Assembly (NCBI GenBank): GCA_946186205.1
Contig: CAMHMH010000001.1
Span: 434,001 to 498,000 of the forward strand
DNA length: 64,000 bases
DNA from: an uncultured Fretibacterium sp.
Lineage (GTDB): Bacteria > Synergistota > Synergistia > Synergistales > Aminobacteriaceae
Reading direction: 5' to 3'
The notes under the pieces were generated by a model. The model made no database searches, was not told the origin of the DNA, and was given only the letters and a program-made list of their open reading frames with translations. A program made the position numbers and the translations under genes. Positions within the stretch are counted from its first letter, which is position 1. Each line of letters opens with the position of its first letter. Shown piece after piece: positions 44,475 through 53,264 of the stretch.

Positions 44475-44506
44475 CTCCCCCAATTATGAGTCAGGGGAGT
44501 TTTTTT
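44475..44506 (+). terminator. Terminator after the three-Cys pseudogene
   Basis: CTCCCC...GGGGAG hairpin and seven T, a one-mismatch copy of 42539-42569 over 31 bases. Confidence 0.88.
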
Positions 44507-44521
44507 GCGGGCTGATTGCGG

Positions 44522-44728
44522 TTAGTCTTCGCGGTCTATCTCTGTTCCTACTTTGTTTCCTGTAAGCGCGCCTATTATCCCGCCTACAACTGCGCCTGCC
44601 GTTGTTCCTGCTATTGCTCCGAGAGGCCCCATTGCGATCCCCGTTCCTGCTCCGAGCTTCATTCCCGCTAATACTCCGGCTATGAGTCCCGTGCCTGTTC
44701 CTATTGCTTCTGCTTTTCTTTTTGCCAT
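44522..44728 (-). CDS. Glycine-zipper small membrane protein
   Basis: 68 residues. A basic start (MAKRKAEA) is followed by a Gly/Ala-rich hydrophobic body with GxxxG spacing (GLIAGVLAGMKLGAGTG; GAVVGGIIGALTGNKVG) and an acidic tail EIDRED. Such glycine zippers insert in membranes or oligomerise. SD AAGGAGG precedes ATG 44728. Last gene of a three-gene cassette with a C-tract promoter. Confidence 0.75.
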   Translation of the reverse strand: MAKRKAEAIGTGTGLIAGVLAGMKLGAGTGIAMGPLGAIAGTTAGAVVGGIIGALTGNKVGTEIDRED

Positions 44729-44773
44729 GATATTGAGTCCTCCTTGTCTTTTCTCCTGAATAATTCTGTCTCC

Positions 44774-45220
44774 TCAATCACTGTAATAACGTTGGATCTT
44801 ATCCAGCCATACCGCTAATTTGCGTGCAATCCTGAACAATATTCCCCCTTTCTTTCGTATACTCTTCATCAAATTAATGGCCTCATTGATATTCTTTTCG
44901 TCCTCTGGAGTAAGATTGCCTTCACGCCTAGCATTATCCCTAAGACGCTCTAAACGTTCAGCCTGCACATCAGCTTCAACAGCCAGCCTTATGCGAGTCA
45001 TTCCCAACACCGGGACTTTTCCGTCAATTTCTGGACATTCGCGCTTTAATTCTTTCATGCGGGCAATAATTCCGTCTTCTTCATTCGCACATTTAATCAT
45101 CGCGGGAATCGGGAAAAAACTGTTCGATATTACCGACTGCTTTTTCTCAAGGCATTCCAGCTTCTCTTCAAGCTCGTGAAACTCCTTCTGCGCTTCCTCA
45201 GGGCTAATCATCGTCATCAT
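44774..45220 (-). CDS. Uncharacterised helical protein of the small-protein cassette
   Basis: Up to 148 residues, mostly charged alpha helix: coiled coil at 8-30 (EFHELEEKLECLEKKQ) and again at 85-120, with a basic C-terminus (RKKGGILFRIARKLAVWLDK) that could bind membrane or nucleic acid. No family recognised. Three ATG codons (45220, 45217, 45211) are available without an SD; it overlaps the end of the 52-residue gene, so initiation is probably by coupling. Confidence 0.7.
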   Translation of the reverse strand: MMTMISPEEAQKEFHELEEKLECLEKKQSVISNSFFPIPAMIKCANEEDGIIARMKELKRECPEIDGKVPVLGMTRIRLAVEADVQAERLERLRDNARREGNLTPEDEKNINEAINLMKSIRKKGGILFRIARKLAVWLDKIQRYYSD

Positions 45221-45362
45221 CTTTGCGTTTGTCGCCGATAATCAGCTCTATAACCTTCTTAGTTATCCAGTCTGAAGTCTTCTCTGCAATCCAGCCTACA
45301 GGGTCAGGGATAGGGTCAGGCACCCTTGGCGGGAAAGGCGGCGGAAAACATTTTTGAGACAT
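45204..45362 (-). CDS. 52-residue Pro-rich small protein
   Basis: ATG 45362 with SD AGGAGG 10 bases upstream encodes 52 residues: a Cys and Pro-rich N-terminus (MSQKCFPPPFPPRVPDPIPD), an amphipathic/hydrophobic helix (WITKKVIELIIG) and a tail of basic residues and five Asp. First gene after the C-tract promoter, with a ~45-base leader. It overlaps the next gene by 17 bases in another frame. Function unknown. Confidence 0.65.
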   Translation of the reverse strand: MSQKCFPPPFPPRVPDPIPDPVGWIAEKTSDWITKKVIELIIGDKRKDDDDD

Positions 45363-45413
45363 TTCTTTTTGCCTCCTTGTATCTTTGTCGTTTGGGTAAT
45401 TTCAAGTGTTAGC

Positions 45414-45444
45414 ATAATAACATAAAGGGGGGGGGGACTGTCAA
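45414..45444 (-). promoter_or_regulatory. Promoter with a 10-base C tract in the spacer
   Basis: Minus strand: TTGACA (45444-45439), GT, ten C (45436-45427), TTTATGT, and -10 TATTAT (45419-45414). Spacer is 19 bases; loss of two C would give the optimal 17, gain would weaken it. Confidence 0.65.
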
Positions 45445-45532
45445 GAGACAACAATACTCCCTTGAGACGAGATTTTTTTCCTCACGTCTTCAAAGGAGCT
45501 GCGAATATTTTATCATACTCATTCGGGAATCA

Positions 45533-45560
45533 TTGAGCGTGGAACTTTTTGTGCTATAAT
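45533..45560 (+). promoter_or_regulatory. Promoter of tRNA-Ser(GGA)
   Basis: TTGAGC (45533-45538), 16-base spacer, extended -10 TGCTATAAT ending 45560, nine bases before the tRNA. Confidence 0.75.
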
Positions 45561-45569
45561 TCCGTGCGT

Positions 45570-45654
45570 GGAAACGTGGCCGAGCGGTCGAAGGCGTGCG
45601 CTTGGAGAGCGTAAGAGGAGAAATCCTCCCAGAGTTCGAATCTCTGCGTTTCCG
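45570..45654 (+). tRNA. tRNA-Ser (anticodon GGA)
   Basis: Acceptor GGAAACG/CGTTTCC, discriminator G, D-arm with GGCCGAGCGGTCGAAGG, anticodon loop TTGGAGA (GGA), a long class II variable arm (AAGAGGAGAAATCCTCC) and TTCGAATC T-loop. CCA is not encoded. Reads UCC/UCU serine codons. Confidence 0.96.
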
Positions 45655-45678
45655 CTTTTATTTTACCCTTTCACATTC

Positions 45679-46242
45679 TCACTTCCAGCAGTCATACACA
45701 AACGCAGGCGGTATATTGAACATCACAAAGCGAGTCTTCATGTGTGAAAATTTCTTCTTCAGTACGCGCTTCATGATCGAGGAATATTGATACGCTACAA
45801 AATGTCCGTCAGGCTTCAGGGCTTTCAAGACTCCGTTAAGGATTCGCACCGTCATTTTCGGAGGAAGAACCGTAAAAGGCAAACTCGAAATCACAAAATC
45901 AAGCTGTTCGATTTCGTTCTCATTCATATATCGCACTAACTCTTGTGCGTCGCTGTGAAGAGTCAGCCCTTTGTGTTCAGGATGCTCATCACGAATCATC
46001 TTCTGTAATGCCGGGTCAATCTCAAACACTAAAATTTTCGCGTCAGGCCGCGCGCGTCTCACTATCTCCCGCGTAAATACTCCCGTTCCCGCTCCGAGCT
46101 CAGCAATAAATCTCGCGTTCTCCCAGTCAACACTATCAAGCATGGCGCGTGTCAAAAATTTTGAGCTTGGCGCAACGCTTCCGATTCGTCTCGGTGAACT
46201 CGCAAAACGTTTCAGGAATGTCATACTCTCTTTAAGCTGCAA
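45679..46242 (-). CDS. SAM-dependent methyltransferase, phospholipid N-methyltransferase-like
   Basis: 187 residues. N-terminal RRIGSVAPSSKFLTRAM is typical of the PmtA/COG3963 group and of rRNA-dimethylase-like enzymes; SAM motif FIAELGAGTGVFTREI, acidic VFEIDP, motif IV DFVISSLPFTV. Likely methylates a lipid head group, but the substrate is uncertain. The SD ACGGAGG is 8 bases from TTG 46242 (MQLKESMTF); a longer frame from GTG 46281 has the SD inside it. Convergent with tRNA-Ser. Confidence 0.82.
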   Translation of the reverse strand: MQLKESMTFLKRFASSPRRIGSVAPSSKFLTRAMLDSVDWENARFIAELGAGTGVFTREIVRRARPDAKILVFEIDPALQKMIRDEHPEHKGLTLHSDAQELVRYMNENEIEQLDFVISSLPFTVLPPKMTVRILNGVLKALKPDGHFVAYQYSSIMKRVLKKKFSHMKTRFVMFNIPPAFVYDCWK

Positions 46243-46310
46243 CGTTAATTCCTCCGTATGTGCTATTATTCTCAAATCCACGATTAATTATACAAGGGGG
46301 AAAAAGTTTC

Positions 46311-47018
46311 ATGGCCGATAAGAAACGACTCGTAGTTTTGACAGGCGCAGGCATCAGCGCGGAGAGTGGATTCAAAACGTTCAGGGACTCCGGTGGCTTG
46401 TGGGAGCAGTACAACGTTGAAGATGTCGCGAGCATTCAAGGGTGGTACAGAAACCCCAAACTTATGACGGACTTCTACAACGATTTGCGCGCGCAGCTCG
46501 AACACGCACAGCCCAATGAAGGCCACAAAGTTTTGGCGGAGCTCGAAAAATATTTTGACGTAAGAATCATCACGCAGAATGTAGACAACCTTCACGAAAA
46601 AGCAGGAAGCTCTAACGTCCTTCACCTTCACGGAGAGTTGACGAAGGTACGCCCCGTTGATGATGAGACTGAAAGCAAGGTCATCGATATAGGCTACAGG
46701 TCGATGGCTTACGGCGAGAAAAATTCAGACGGAGAATTATTGCGGCCTCATATAGTTTGGTTCGGCGAGGCAGTCCCGGCTATCACGGAGGCTTCAAGGC
46801 TCGTGAGGAGCGCGGATATTTTTGCGGTCGTTGGTTCGTCGCTTGTTGTTTACCCGGCTGCGGGACTCGTTCATGATCTGAGGGGAGGGACTGAGTCATA
46901 TCTCATTGACCCGGCGGAAGTCAGCGTGCCTTCATGGCTGAACTTCAGAGTCATAAAGGAGCCTGCCTCAACAGGAGTCGCAAAGATGAGGGACGAACTT
47001 CTGAAGGAATTTGCGTAA
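46311..47018 (+). CDS. NAD-dependent protein deacylase, sirtuin family
   Basis: 235 residues. LTGAGISAESGFKTFRD, TQNVDNLHEKAGS, catalytic His in LHLHGEL, PHIVWFGEAVP and VVGSSLVVYPAA. The region that normally holds the two Cys pairs of the zinc ribbon (after HGEL) has no cysteine, so it is a zinc-less sirtuin, as in some other bacteria. ATG 46311 follows AAGGGGG as SD; the frame is open further upstream without an SD. Confidence 0.92.
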   Translation: MADKKRLVVLTGAGISAESGFKTFRDSGGLWEQYNVEDVASIQGWYRNPKLMTDFYNDLRAQLEHAQPNEGHKVLAELEKYFDVRIITQNVDNLHEKAGSSNVLHLHGELTKVRPVDDETESKVIDIGYRSMAYGEKNSDGELLRPHIVWFGEAVPAITEASRLVRSADIFAVVGSSLVVYPAAGLVHDLRGGTESYLIDPAEVSVPSWLNFRVIKEPASTGVAKMRDELLKEFA

Positions 47019-47050
47019 CGTCAGCACAATCTCAAAAAGGAGGAATCAGA

Positions 47051-48460
47051 ATGGCATTCAGAAAATGGAAAGATTCACCCGAAGTACAAGACGCAGTATC
47101 AAAGCTCGAAGAATCAGCGCGCAGATACTCAACGCTTCTCACGGAAAATACTACAGACAGCAAAGCGCAGGCCCTCAAATTATGGTCGTCAATGTCCGCT
47201 TCATATTGGGAGATCACATTAGCACTTGTTGACGCAAACACAAAATCTATGCCCGCGACTCTCACGTTTGACCCGGAGGAAAGACTCTTCATCGATTTGG
47301 GCTGCCTTCATACAATGCCATACATCAGCTCAAAGTTTGACCTCAAGTCCTGGCTCAATGCGAAATGCGCCGGAGATATTTTCCCCGTCATGACGTTCTC
47401 AGACTACATTGCTGAATCTTGGGCATCAATCACAGGCAATGAAGCCCCCGTACCCGTTATCGGTATGAGCCTCGATGACAGAATCGCAGCACTCACTGAC
47501 TCGCTCACTGACGCACAGAACAAGCGCGACTCATTCATCAAGGCCATAGCTCCCAAATACCCGTCAAACTTGAACATTTCACAGACGCTTCAGACTCTCG
47601 ATGACTTTCTCATTTCAGCGACAAAAGTAAACATGAGAGTCCCCGAATACCGTGAAGGCGACGAACCTACAAGGCAGAAATTATCTCAGCAGAGAAAAGC
47701 ATACCTTGACGCGGAGAAATCAATCTTGCTTTTCATTTCGTCAGCACAAAAGAATGAAGCTAATCCTCTCCCGCTTCAGATTGTCGAAAAGTTTACGGCG
47801 TTCCACGAGAAAACAAAAATCATCGCAAAAGAGATCCTCTACTCACAGATTGACGCGGTAAAAATTGCCCGGCGAAACAAGAAAATCACCGACACTTGCG
47901 CGCAGATGACAGACGCAATGAAGCGCGCCGAACTCCGAGCAATGATCACCAAGAAGCGCGAATATTTAGCCGTTCCCGCAAAGAATGCCCGCTGTGATAC
48001 TTCACTCCTTGCGCAGCCCGAATCAATTCCGCTCGACTACGCGAAAGATTATGAGATTGTCCGGGAGTTTACAGCAATGGACATCGACATGTTCAGCGTT
48101 CCGAGAGTCAGAATGTACGGTATACCCCGCGTTATTTTCGTGCCGGGACAGGGACTCGGAACATATGACTGGTCAGACCACACAATAATCATTCCCGCGT
48201 TCCCTGTCGGAGGTAATGAGAAATCCGTGAGCTATGCGCTTGCGGCGTTCAGGTGGGACTCAGATGAGGACAGAAAGCTCAAGACTCCCTACGAGCAGCA
48301 GATAAAGGAGAACAAGAAGAAATCACTGCTTGCATTGGCGGCATCATTCAGCAAGGACTATTCATTGTGGCTGACGAAAGAGAAGCGCGGCTACAGAATA
48401 TTACCGAGCGAAACACGCAAAGTTTTCGTGAACATGTTCAGGCCGAAAGCTGACGAGTAA
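47051..48460 (+). CDS. Uncharacterised 469-residue soluble protein
   Basis: Not recognised. Mostly helical, charged, with no signal peptide or TM helix; a middle coiled-coil-like portion (about 150-290) and a C-terminal part with beta character (VPRVRMYGIPRVIFVPGQGLG; DHTIIIPAFPVGG). SD AAGGAGG precedes ATG 47051; a longer frame from 46934 overlaps the sirtuin gene. The metA start lies 3 bases after the stop, so they form one operon with the sirtuin upstream. Confidence 0.7.
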   Translation: MAFRKWKDSPEVQDAVSKLEESARRYSTLLTENTTDSKAQALKLWSSMSASYWEITLALVDANTKSMPATLTFDPEERLFIDLGCLHTMPYISSKFDLKSWLNAKCAGDIFPVMTFSDYIAESWASITGNEAPVPVIGMSLDDRIAALTDSLTDAQNKRDSFIKAIAPKYPSNLNISQTLQTLDDFLISATKVNMRVPEYREGDEPTRQKLSQQRKAYLDAEKSILLFISSAQKNEANPLPLQIVEKFTAFHEKTKIIAKEILYSQIDAVKIARRNKKITDTCAQMTDAMKRAELRAMITKKREYLAVPAKNARCDTSLLAQPESIPLDYAKDYEIVREFTAMDIDMFSVPRVRMYGIPRVIFVPGQGLGTYDWSDHTIIIPAFPVGGNEKSVSYALAAFRWDSDEDRKLKTPYEQQIKENKKKSLLALAASFSKDYSLWLTKEKRGYRILPSETRKVFVNMFRPKADE

Positions 48461-48463
48461 ATC

Positions 48464-49399
48464 ATGCCCATCAATATCCCCGGCGACCTTCCCGCCGCCG
48501 GAGTTCTTGAGCGGGAAAATATTTTCGTGATGACCCGAAGGCGTGCTATGACTCAGGACATACGGCCTCTGCGTATTCTCATCCTTAACCTTATGCCGAC
48601 AAAAATTGTTACTGAGACTCAGTTAGCCCGGCTTCTTGGGAACACTCCGCTTCAGGTTGAAATTGATCTCATGGCCATGAGCGGACGAGAACACAAGAAC
48701 ACCCCTAAAGAACATATGCTCGCTTTCTACAGAAATTTTGACGCATACAGGGACGAATATTTTGACGGAATGATCATCACCGGCGCACCTGTTGAGCATC
48801 TCCCGTTTGAGTCTGTGGACTACTGGCCGGAGTTGTGCGACATAATGGAGTGGAGCAAGTCCCACGTTCACAGCACGTTTCATATTTGCTGGGCGGCTCA
48901 GGCTGGACTCTATTATCATTACGGCATTCCCAAAATACATTTGCCCCGCAAGATGTTCGGAGTCTTCAGGCACAGAGTCACGCACAAAGGCTCAATACTT
49001 TTCCGGGGGGCTGATGATGTATTCATGGTTCCTCATTCACGGCACACTACGATAATGCGAGGGGACATCCTGAAGATTCCTGCGCTGAAGATTCTCTCTG
49101 AGAGTTACGAGGCTGGAGTCTATGTTGTCTCGACGAACGAAGGAAGACAGCTATTCATCACCGGGCATTCTGAATATGACCCTGAGACTCTCGCTCTCGA
49201 ATACTGGCGGGACAAACGAGCCGGGCTTGCTATTCATGTTCCGTGCAATTATTTTCCCAACGATGACGATACGCAGACTCCTGTTTGCACGTGGCGTTCA
49301 AGCGCGAATCTCCTCTATTCAAACTGGCTGAATTATTTTGTGTACCAGCAGACTCCTTATGACACACGAAAGATAAAGGAGCTTGATTTGCAGAACTGA
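48464..49399 (+). CDS. metA: Homoserine O-acetyltransferase (MetA type)
   Basis: 311 residues, activates homoserine for methionine synthesis. Catalytic Cys in [23 protein letters not shown], His/Glu in [12 protein letters not shown]. In [16 protein letters not shown] the residue that sets acyl-CoA choice is Glu (family: Glu for acetyl-CoA, Gly for succinyl-CoA), so acetyl-CoA is predicted. Coupled to the unknown gene upstream. Confidence 0.93.
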   Translation: MPINIPGDLPAAGVLERENIFVMTRRRAMTQDIRPLRILILNLMPTKIVTETQLARLLGNTPLQVEIDLMAMSGREHKNTPKEHMLAFYRNFDAYRDEYFDGMIITGAPVEHLPFESVDYWPELCDIMEWSKSHVHSTFHICWAAQAGLYYHYGIPKIHLPRKMFGVFRHRVTHKGSILFRGADDVFMVPHSRHTTIMRGDILKIPALKILSESYEAGVYVVSTNEGRQLFITGHSEYDPETLALEYWRDKRAGLAIHVPCNYFPNDDDTQTPVCTWRSSANLLYSNWLNYFVYQQTPYDTRKIKELDLQN

Positions 49400-49525
49400 G
49401 CATTGATTGATTAAGGCTTTCACAATAAAATATATCATTCACGTAAAAGCCCGGCCATGAAGAGAGTCCCATTGCTTTATCGCGGGAGTCCCGGCGTGTG
49501 CAATGTACAAAGGAAGGACGTTACC

Positions 49526-51190
49526 ATGAAAAAATTTACTCTCAAAGCAGTACTCATTATTCTTGCGCTCGCCCCCATGACCCTCGCAGTTATATCTATA
49601 GCACTCATCACATCAAACGTCGTTGTACGAAACCTCAAGCAGGACACAAAAGAAGAACTCATAATCGCCGCAAAAGCACTCAGGGAATATTACGAGTATG
49701 ACATCGTGAACGGCTATGATCTCGTTGACGGATTCATTCGCTACGACACAAGCTACATCGACAAGATGAGATCCGCCGGAGTCGATTTGACTCTCTTCCG
49801 TGAAAACATTCGCTTCATGACAACAATCACTGACTCAAACGGTAAACGCATTGAAGGCACTCCCGCTTCTGACTCAGTCTGGAACACCGTAAAGTCCGGG
49901 AGCGATTATTATTCCGACAGCGTGAAGATTAACGGCCTCGATTATCACGTCTACTACACACCTATTCAGTACGGCTCAAAAGTTTACGGCATGGCGTTTT
50001 CAGGAAAGCCCGCGACTCAGATTCAGAACGCAATCATGAACATATACATTCTCATTCTCTCAATAAGCGCGGGACTGATATTATTTTTCGGGGCAATCGC
50101 TTGGGTTGTCGCAAAAAGAGTCGCAGAGCCATTGAAAGAAGTTACAGCGAGAATAGAGACTCTCCTTGACGTTAGCAATGAAGATGAAATTGATACAGTC
50201 AGCAAAATTCATGAGACCTCGCAGCTAATCACAGCAGCCGGAAACATAAGCCGTGTCATTCGTGAAGCGGTCATTAAGATTCAGGACTCGGCGTTCTCAC
50301 TCGCTGACACCGTGAAATCAACATCAAGCATGGCCGAAGAAGCGTCCGAGTCAACGTCCCAAATATCAGAAGCAATGAAGGAAATCACGCAAGCCTCCGT
50401 AAACATCGCCGGAAGCGTCCACGAGATAAGCGCGAACCTTGACGAGATGAACGGCATCACAGCCCAGGCTGTAACCAACGTAGACACACTCACAAACAGC
50501 TCGCAGTCAATGGACACGGCTAACTCTTCAGCACATGAGAGCATAGATGACGCGGCAAGATCTTTCTCCCACGCATCAGAGTCAATCTCAACAATCAGCG
50601 AAAAGATTCACGAGACACACGACGCAATCGAGAAGATCAATGACGCTGTGAATATCATCTCCGACATTGCATCACAGACAAATCTTCTCTCACTTAACGC
50701 AAGCATTGAGGCGGCCAAAGCAGGCGACGCGGGAAAAGGATTCGGAGTCGTCGCGGGGGAAATCAAGAAGCTCGCTGAACGTTCAAACGAGTCAGCAGAA
50801 CAGATTCATGAGATTGTTATGGAGGTTGAAGGACTCTCGGCTGAAAGTGTCAATGCCGCGCTTGAGATGAAGAACCTTATCGACAACGAACGCACAAAAC
50901 TTCTTGCGGCTCAGGAAAAATTCAAGGCTCTTGAGGGTGAAATAAAATTATCCCTTCAGGAGATCGGCGAAGTGTCAGAAGTGATCTCAAAGCTCGACGG
51001 CATAAAGAATACAATTCTTGAGGAAGTCAGCAGTCTTGCGGCATCGTCAGAAGAAACTTCAGCGACAAATGAGGAAGTAGCCGCGTCAGTCGTAACGATT
51101 GCGGAGAATGTGAAGAAGGTCGCAGATGACACAGAGACGATGAACAAACTTGCGGGCGATTTGTCAGAGGCTGTAGAATCTTTCAGGTAA
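49526..51190 (+). CDS. Methyl-accepting chemotaxis protein
   Basis: 554 residues. TM1 (about 8-30), extracytoplasmic Cache-like sensor (31-180; [44 protein letters not shown]), TM2 (about 188-212), HAMP-like linker and signalling domain with the hairpin tip [20 protein letters not shown]. Receptor for the CheA/CheW array; ligand unknown. ATG 49526 has SD AAGGAAGG; a longer frame from 49457 is rejected. No che genes nearby. Confidence 0.94.
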   Translation: MKKFTLKAVLIILALAPMTLAVISIALITSNVVVRNLKQDTKEELIIAAKALREYYEYDIVNGYDLVDGFIRYDTSYIDKMRSAGVDLTLFRENIRFMTTITDSNGKRIEGTPASDSVWNTVKSGSDYYSDSVKINGLDYHVYYTPIQYGSKVYGMAFSGKPATQIQNAIMNIYILILSISAGLILFFGAIAWVVAKRVAEPLKEVTARIETLLDVSNEDEIDTVSKIHETSQLITAAGNISRVIREAVIKIQDSAFSLADTVKSTSSMAEEASESTSQISEAMKEITQASVNIAGSVHEISANLDEMNGITAQAVTNVDTLTNSSQSMDTANSSAHESIDDAARSFSHASESISTISEKIHETHDAIEKINDAVNIISDIASQTNLLSLNASIEAAKAGDAGKGFGVVAGEIKKLAERSNESAEQIHEIVMEVEGLSAESVNAALEMKNLIDNERTKLLAAQEKFKALEGEIKLSLQEIGEVSEVISKLDGIKNTILEEVSSLAASSEETSATNEEVAASVVTIAENVKKVADDTETMNKLAGDLSEAVESFR

Positions 51191-51215
51191 AAATTTTCGG
51201 AAAGGTATGATTCTC

Positions 51216-51851
51216 GTGAAGAAATTTCTTTCAGCACTCGCAGTATTATTCCTCATCTCATCAAGCGCATTAGCCCTCAGCGATTCAGACTACAAAGAAT
51301 TGATGAAGGACTCAAGTTTTGCTGACTCAGAAAAGGAACTCGCAGAAGTTTGGACGGAAGCAAAGAAGCTCCCCGCAAAATTTTTTGAGCATCTCCAGAA
51401 AGAACAAAGAGAATGGGTTTCACATGGCCGGGACGAAAGAGCAGAGTCCCTAATGAAGGCCGACAAGACTCTATCACGCGCCCAAGCATACGCGCAGGAG
51501 ACAGGCTCACGAGTCGAAGCCATCAACAGCGCAATAGACGCAGCGAGTCTCACGCCAGAAAAATTATCGGACGGGTTCTTCATCTTCAATGACAACGGAA
51601 AATATATCGAGCTGTCAATCACACTTGAAGGCGAAAATCTCACAGCAACATTCAGCGACAACAACGGCAATACTATATGGAAGGCTGACGGCAAAGTCTC
51701 AGAGAACGTGCTCACACTTTCAGGCGAAAAGGGCAGCGCGTCAATAACATTCTGGAACATGAGCTACCCTCTTGTTGCCGGGGATAAGAGTCTCAAAAGC
51801 AATGGCGTTAATGTTGACGGACAATATCACGAGAGAGTCACGGCGTTCTGA
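51216..51851 (+). CDS. Exported protein with an LprI-like N-terminal domain
   Basis: 211 residues: signal peptide (about 1-21, SSSALA-LS), then a helical domain with EKELAEVWTEAKKL, LQKEQREWVSHGRDER, resembling LprI/DUF1311 lysozyme-inhibitor-type domains, and a C-terminal beta-rich half. GTG 51216 is 9 bases after SD AAAGG; the in-frame ATG 51207 sits on the SD. Similarity is by motif reading only. Confidence 0.7.
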   Translation: MKKFLSALAVLFLISSSALALSDSDYKELMKDSSFADSEKELAEVWTEAKKLPAKFFEHLQKEQREWVSHGRDERAESLMKADKTLSRAQAYAQETGSRVEAINSAIDAASLTPEKLSDGFFIFNDNGKYIELSITLEGENLTATFSDNNGNTIWKADGKVSENVLTLSGEKGSASITFWNMSYPLVAGDKSLKSNGVNVDGQYHERVTAF

Positions 51852-51866
51852 TACTGCCATGATGAT

Positions 51867-51896
51867 TTGACAATGCGACAAAAACGCGGTTATAAT
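51867..51896 (+). promoter_or_regulatory. Promoter of tRNA-Ser(CGA)
   Basis: TTGACA (51867-51872), 18-base spacer, TATAAT (51891-51896). Perfect hexamers. Confidence 0.88.
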
Positions 51897-51942
51897 AATC
51901 CGTCAATCCAAATCACACAAACACATCACTGAATCAAAAAGT

Positions 51943-52032
51943 GGAGACGTGGCCGAGTGGTCGAAGGCGGTTGACTCGAAATCAACTGAGCAGCTTGCTG
52001 TTCCTAGAGTTCGAATCTCTACGTCTCCGCCA
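51943..52032 (+). tRNA. tRNA-Ser (anticodon CGA)
   Basis: Acceptor GGAGACG/CGTCTCC, discriminator G and encoded CCA; anticodon stem-loop GTTGA-CTCGAAA-TCAAC (CGA), long variable arm with GAGCAGCTTGCTGTTC, T-loop TTCGAATC. Reads UCG. Confidence 0.96.
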
Positions 52033-52067
52033 TTTTTATATGCAAAGGCAGGTTTCTCGTAAACGTC

Positions 52068-53264
52068 ATGAAAATTCTCGTAATCAACTGTGGAAGCTCA
52101 TCCCTCAAGTATCAGTTATTCGACATGGAAGACGAGTCAGTCTCAGCAAAAGGATTAGTAGACAGAATCGGCATAGACGGCTCAAATATCACCCACCGCA
52201 AGACAGGCGCAGACCCTTTCAAGATTGAGACACCCATTAAAGACCACAAAGCGGCAATGAAGCTCGTGCTTGAAGCGTTGCTTGATCCGAATCACGGCGT
52301 TCTGAAATCGCTTGACGAAATCGCCGGGGCAGGGCATCGCATAGTTTCGGGCGGAGATTTGTACAAAGAGTCAGTTCTTGTTGACGATAAAGTTATGGAC
52401 GGACTCAGGCAGTGCATACCGCTTGCGCCTCTTCACAACCCCGGTCATATTATGGGCATCGAGGCAATACAGCACGCGCTCCCGAAATTGCCGAACGTTG
52501 TAGTTTTTGACACGGCGTTCCATCAGACCATGCCAGATTACGCGTACATGTACGGGCTTCCTTGGGAGTTTTACGAGACTCACCGCGTAAGGCGTTACGG
52601 TGCTCACGGTACAAGCCATCACTTTGTCGCACTCAGAACAGCGGAAATACTCGGCAAACCTTTAGACAGTCTCAAGATGATCACATGCCATCTCGGCAAC
52701 GGAAGCTCAATAACAGCTGTCAAGAATGGCAAGTGCATAGATACATCAATGGGACTCACGCCGCTTGCAGGTGTCTTGATGGGAACTCGCACGGGCGACA
52801 TGGATCCTGCGTGCGTACCTTTTGTGCAGAACATCACGAAGTACACAGCCGATGAGATGAACAACTTCATGAACAAGAAGAGCGGGTTGCTCGGCATTTC
52901 AGGAGTCAGCAGCGACCTTAGGGACGTTGAAGACGCAGCCTCAAAAGGAAATGACCGCGCAAGACTCGCCATCGACATGTTAGAGTACGGGATTGCGAAA
53001 TACATCGGAGCTTACACGGTCGCAATGGGAGGGCTTGACGTGATAGTCTTCACGGCTGGTATCGGCGAAAACAGCGCGGCTACTCGCGAGGGAGTCTGCA
53101 AGAAGCTCGAATTTATGGGCGTAAAGATTGACCACGAGAAGAACAACATTCGCGGAAAAGAGGCAACAGTCAGCGCGGATGACTCAAAAGTCCGGGTTAT
53201 GGTCGTTCCTACGAATGAAGAATTAATGATCGCCCGCGAGACAAAGAGAATAGCATTTGCGTAG
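52068..53264 (+). CDS. ackA: Acetate kinase
   Basis: Interconverts acetyl phosphate and acetate, yielding ATP in fermentation. 398 residues: MKILVINCGSSSLKYQLFD, GHRIVSGGDLYKESV, FDTAFHQTMP, RRYGAHGTSHHFVA, CHLGNGSSITAVKNGKCIDT, FTAGIGENSA. No phosphotransacetylase gene is adjacent in the window. Starts 36 bases after the tRNA. Confidence 0.97.
   Translation: MKILVINCGSSSLKYQLFDMEDESVSAKGLVDRIGIDGSNITHRKTGADPFKIETPIKDHKAAMKLVLEALLDPNHGVLKSLDEIAGAGHRIVSGGDLYKESVLVDDKVMDGLRQCIPLAPLHNPGHIMGIEAIQHALPKLPNVVVFDTAFHQTMPDYAYMYGLPWEFYETHRVRRYGAHGTSHHFVALRTAEILGKPLDSLKMITCHLGNGSSITAVKNGKCIDTSMGLTPLAGVLMGTRTGDMDPACVPFVQNITKYTADEMNNFMNKKSGLLGISGVSSDLRDVEDAASKGNDRARLAIDMLEYGIAKYIGAYTVAMGGLDVIVFTAGIGENSAATREGVCKKLEFMGVKIDHEKNNIRGKEATVSADDSKVRVMVVPTNEELMIARETKRIAFA

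Noticed and set aside
46934-47050. N-terminal extension of the unknown gene upstream of metA
   Set aside because: Overlaps the sirtuin gene by 85 bases, no SD; ATG 47051 is well placed.
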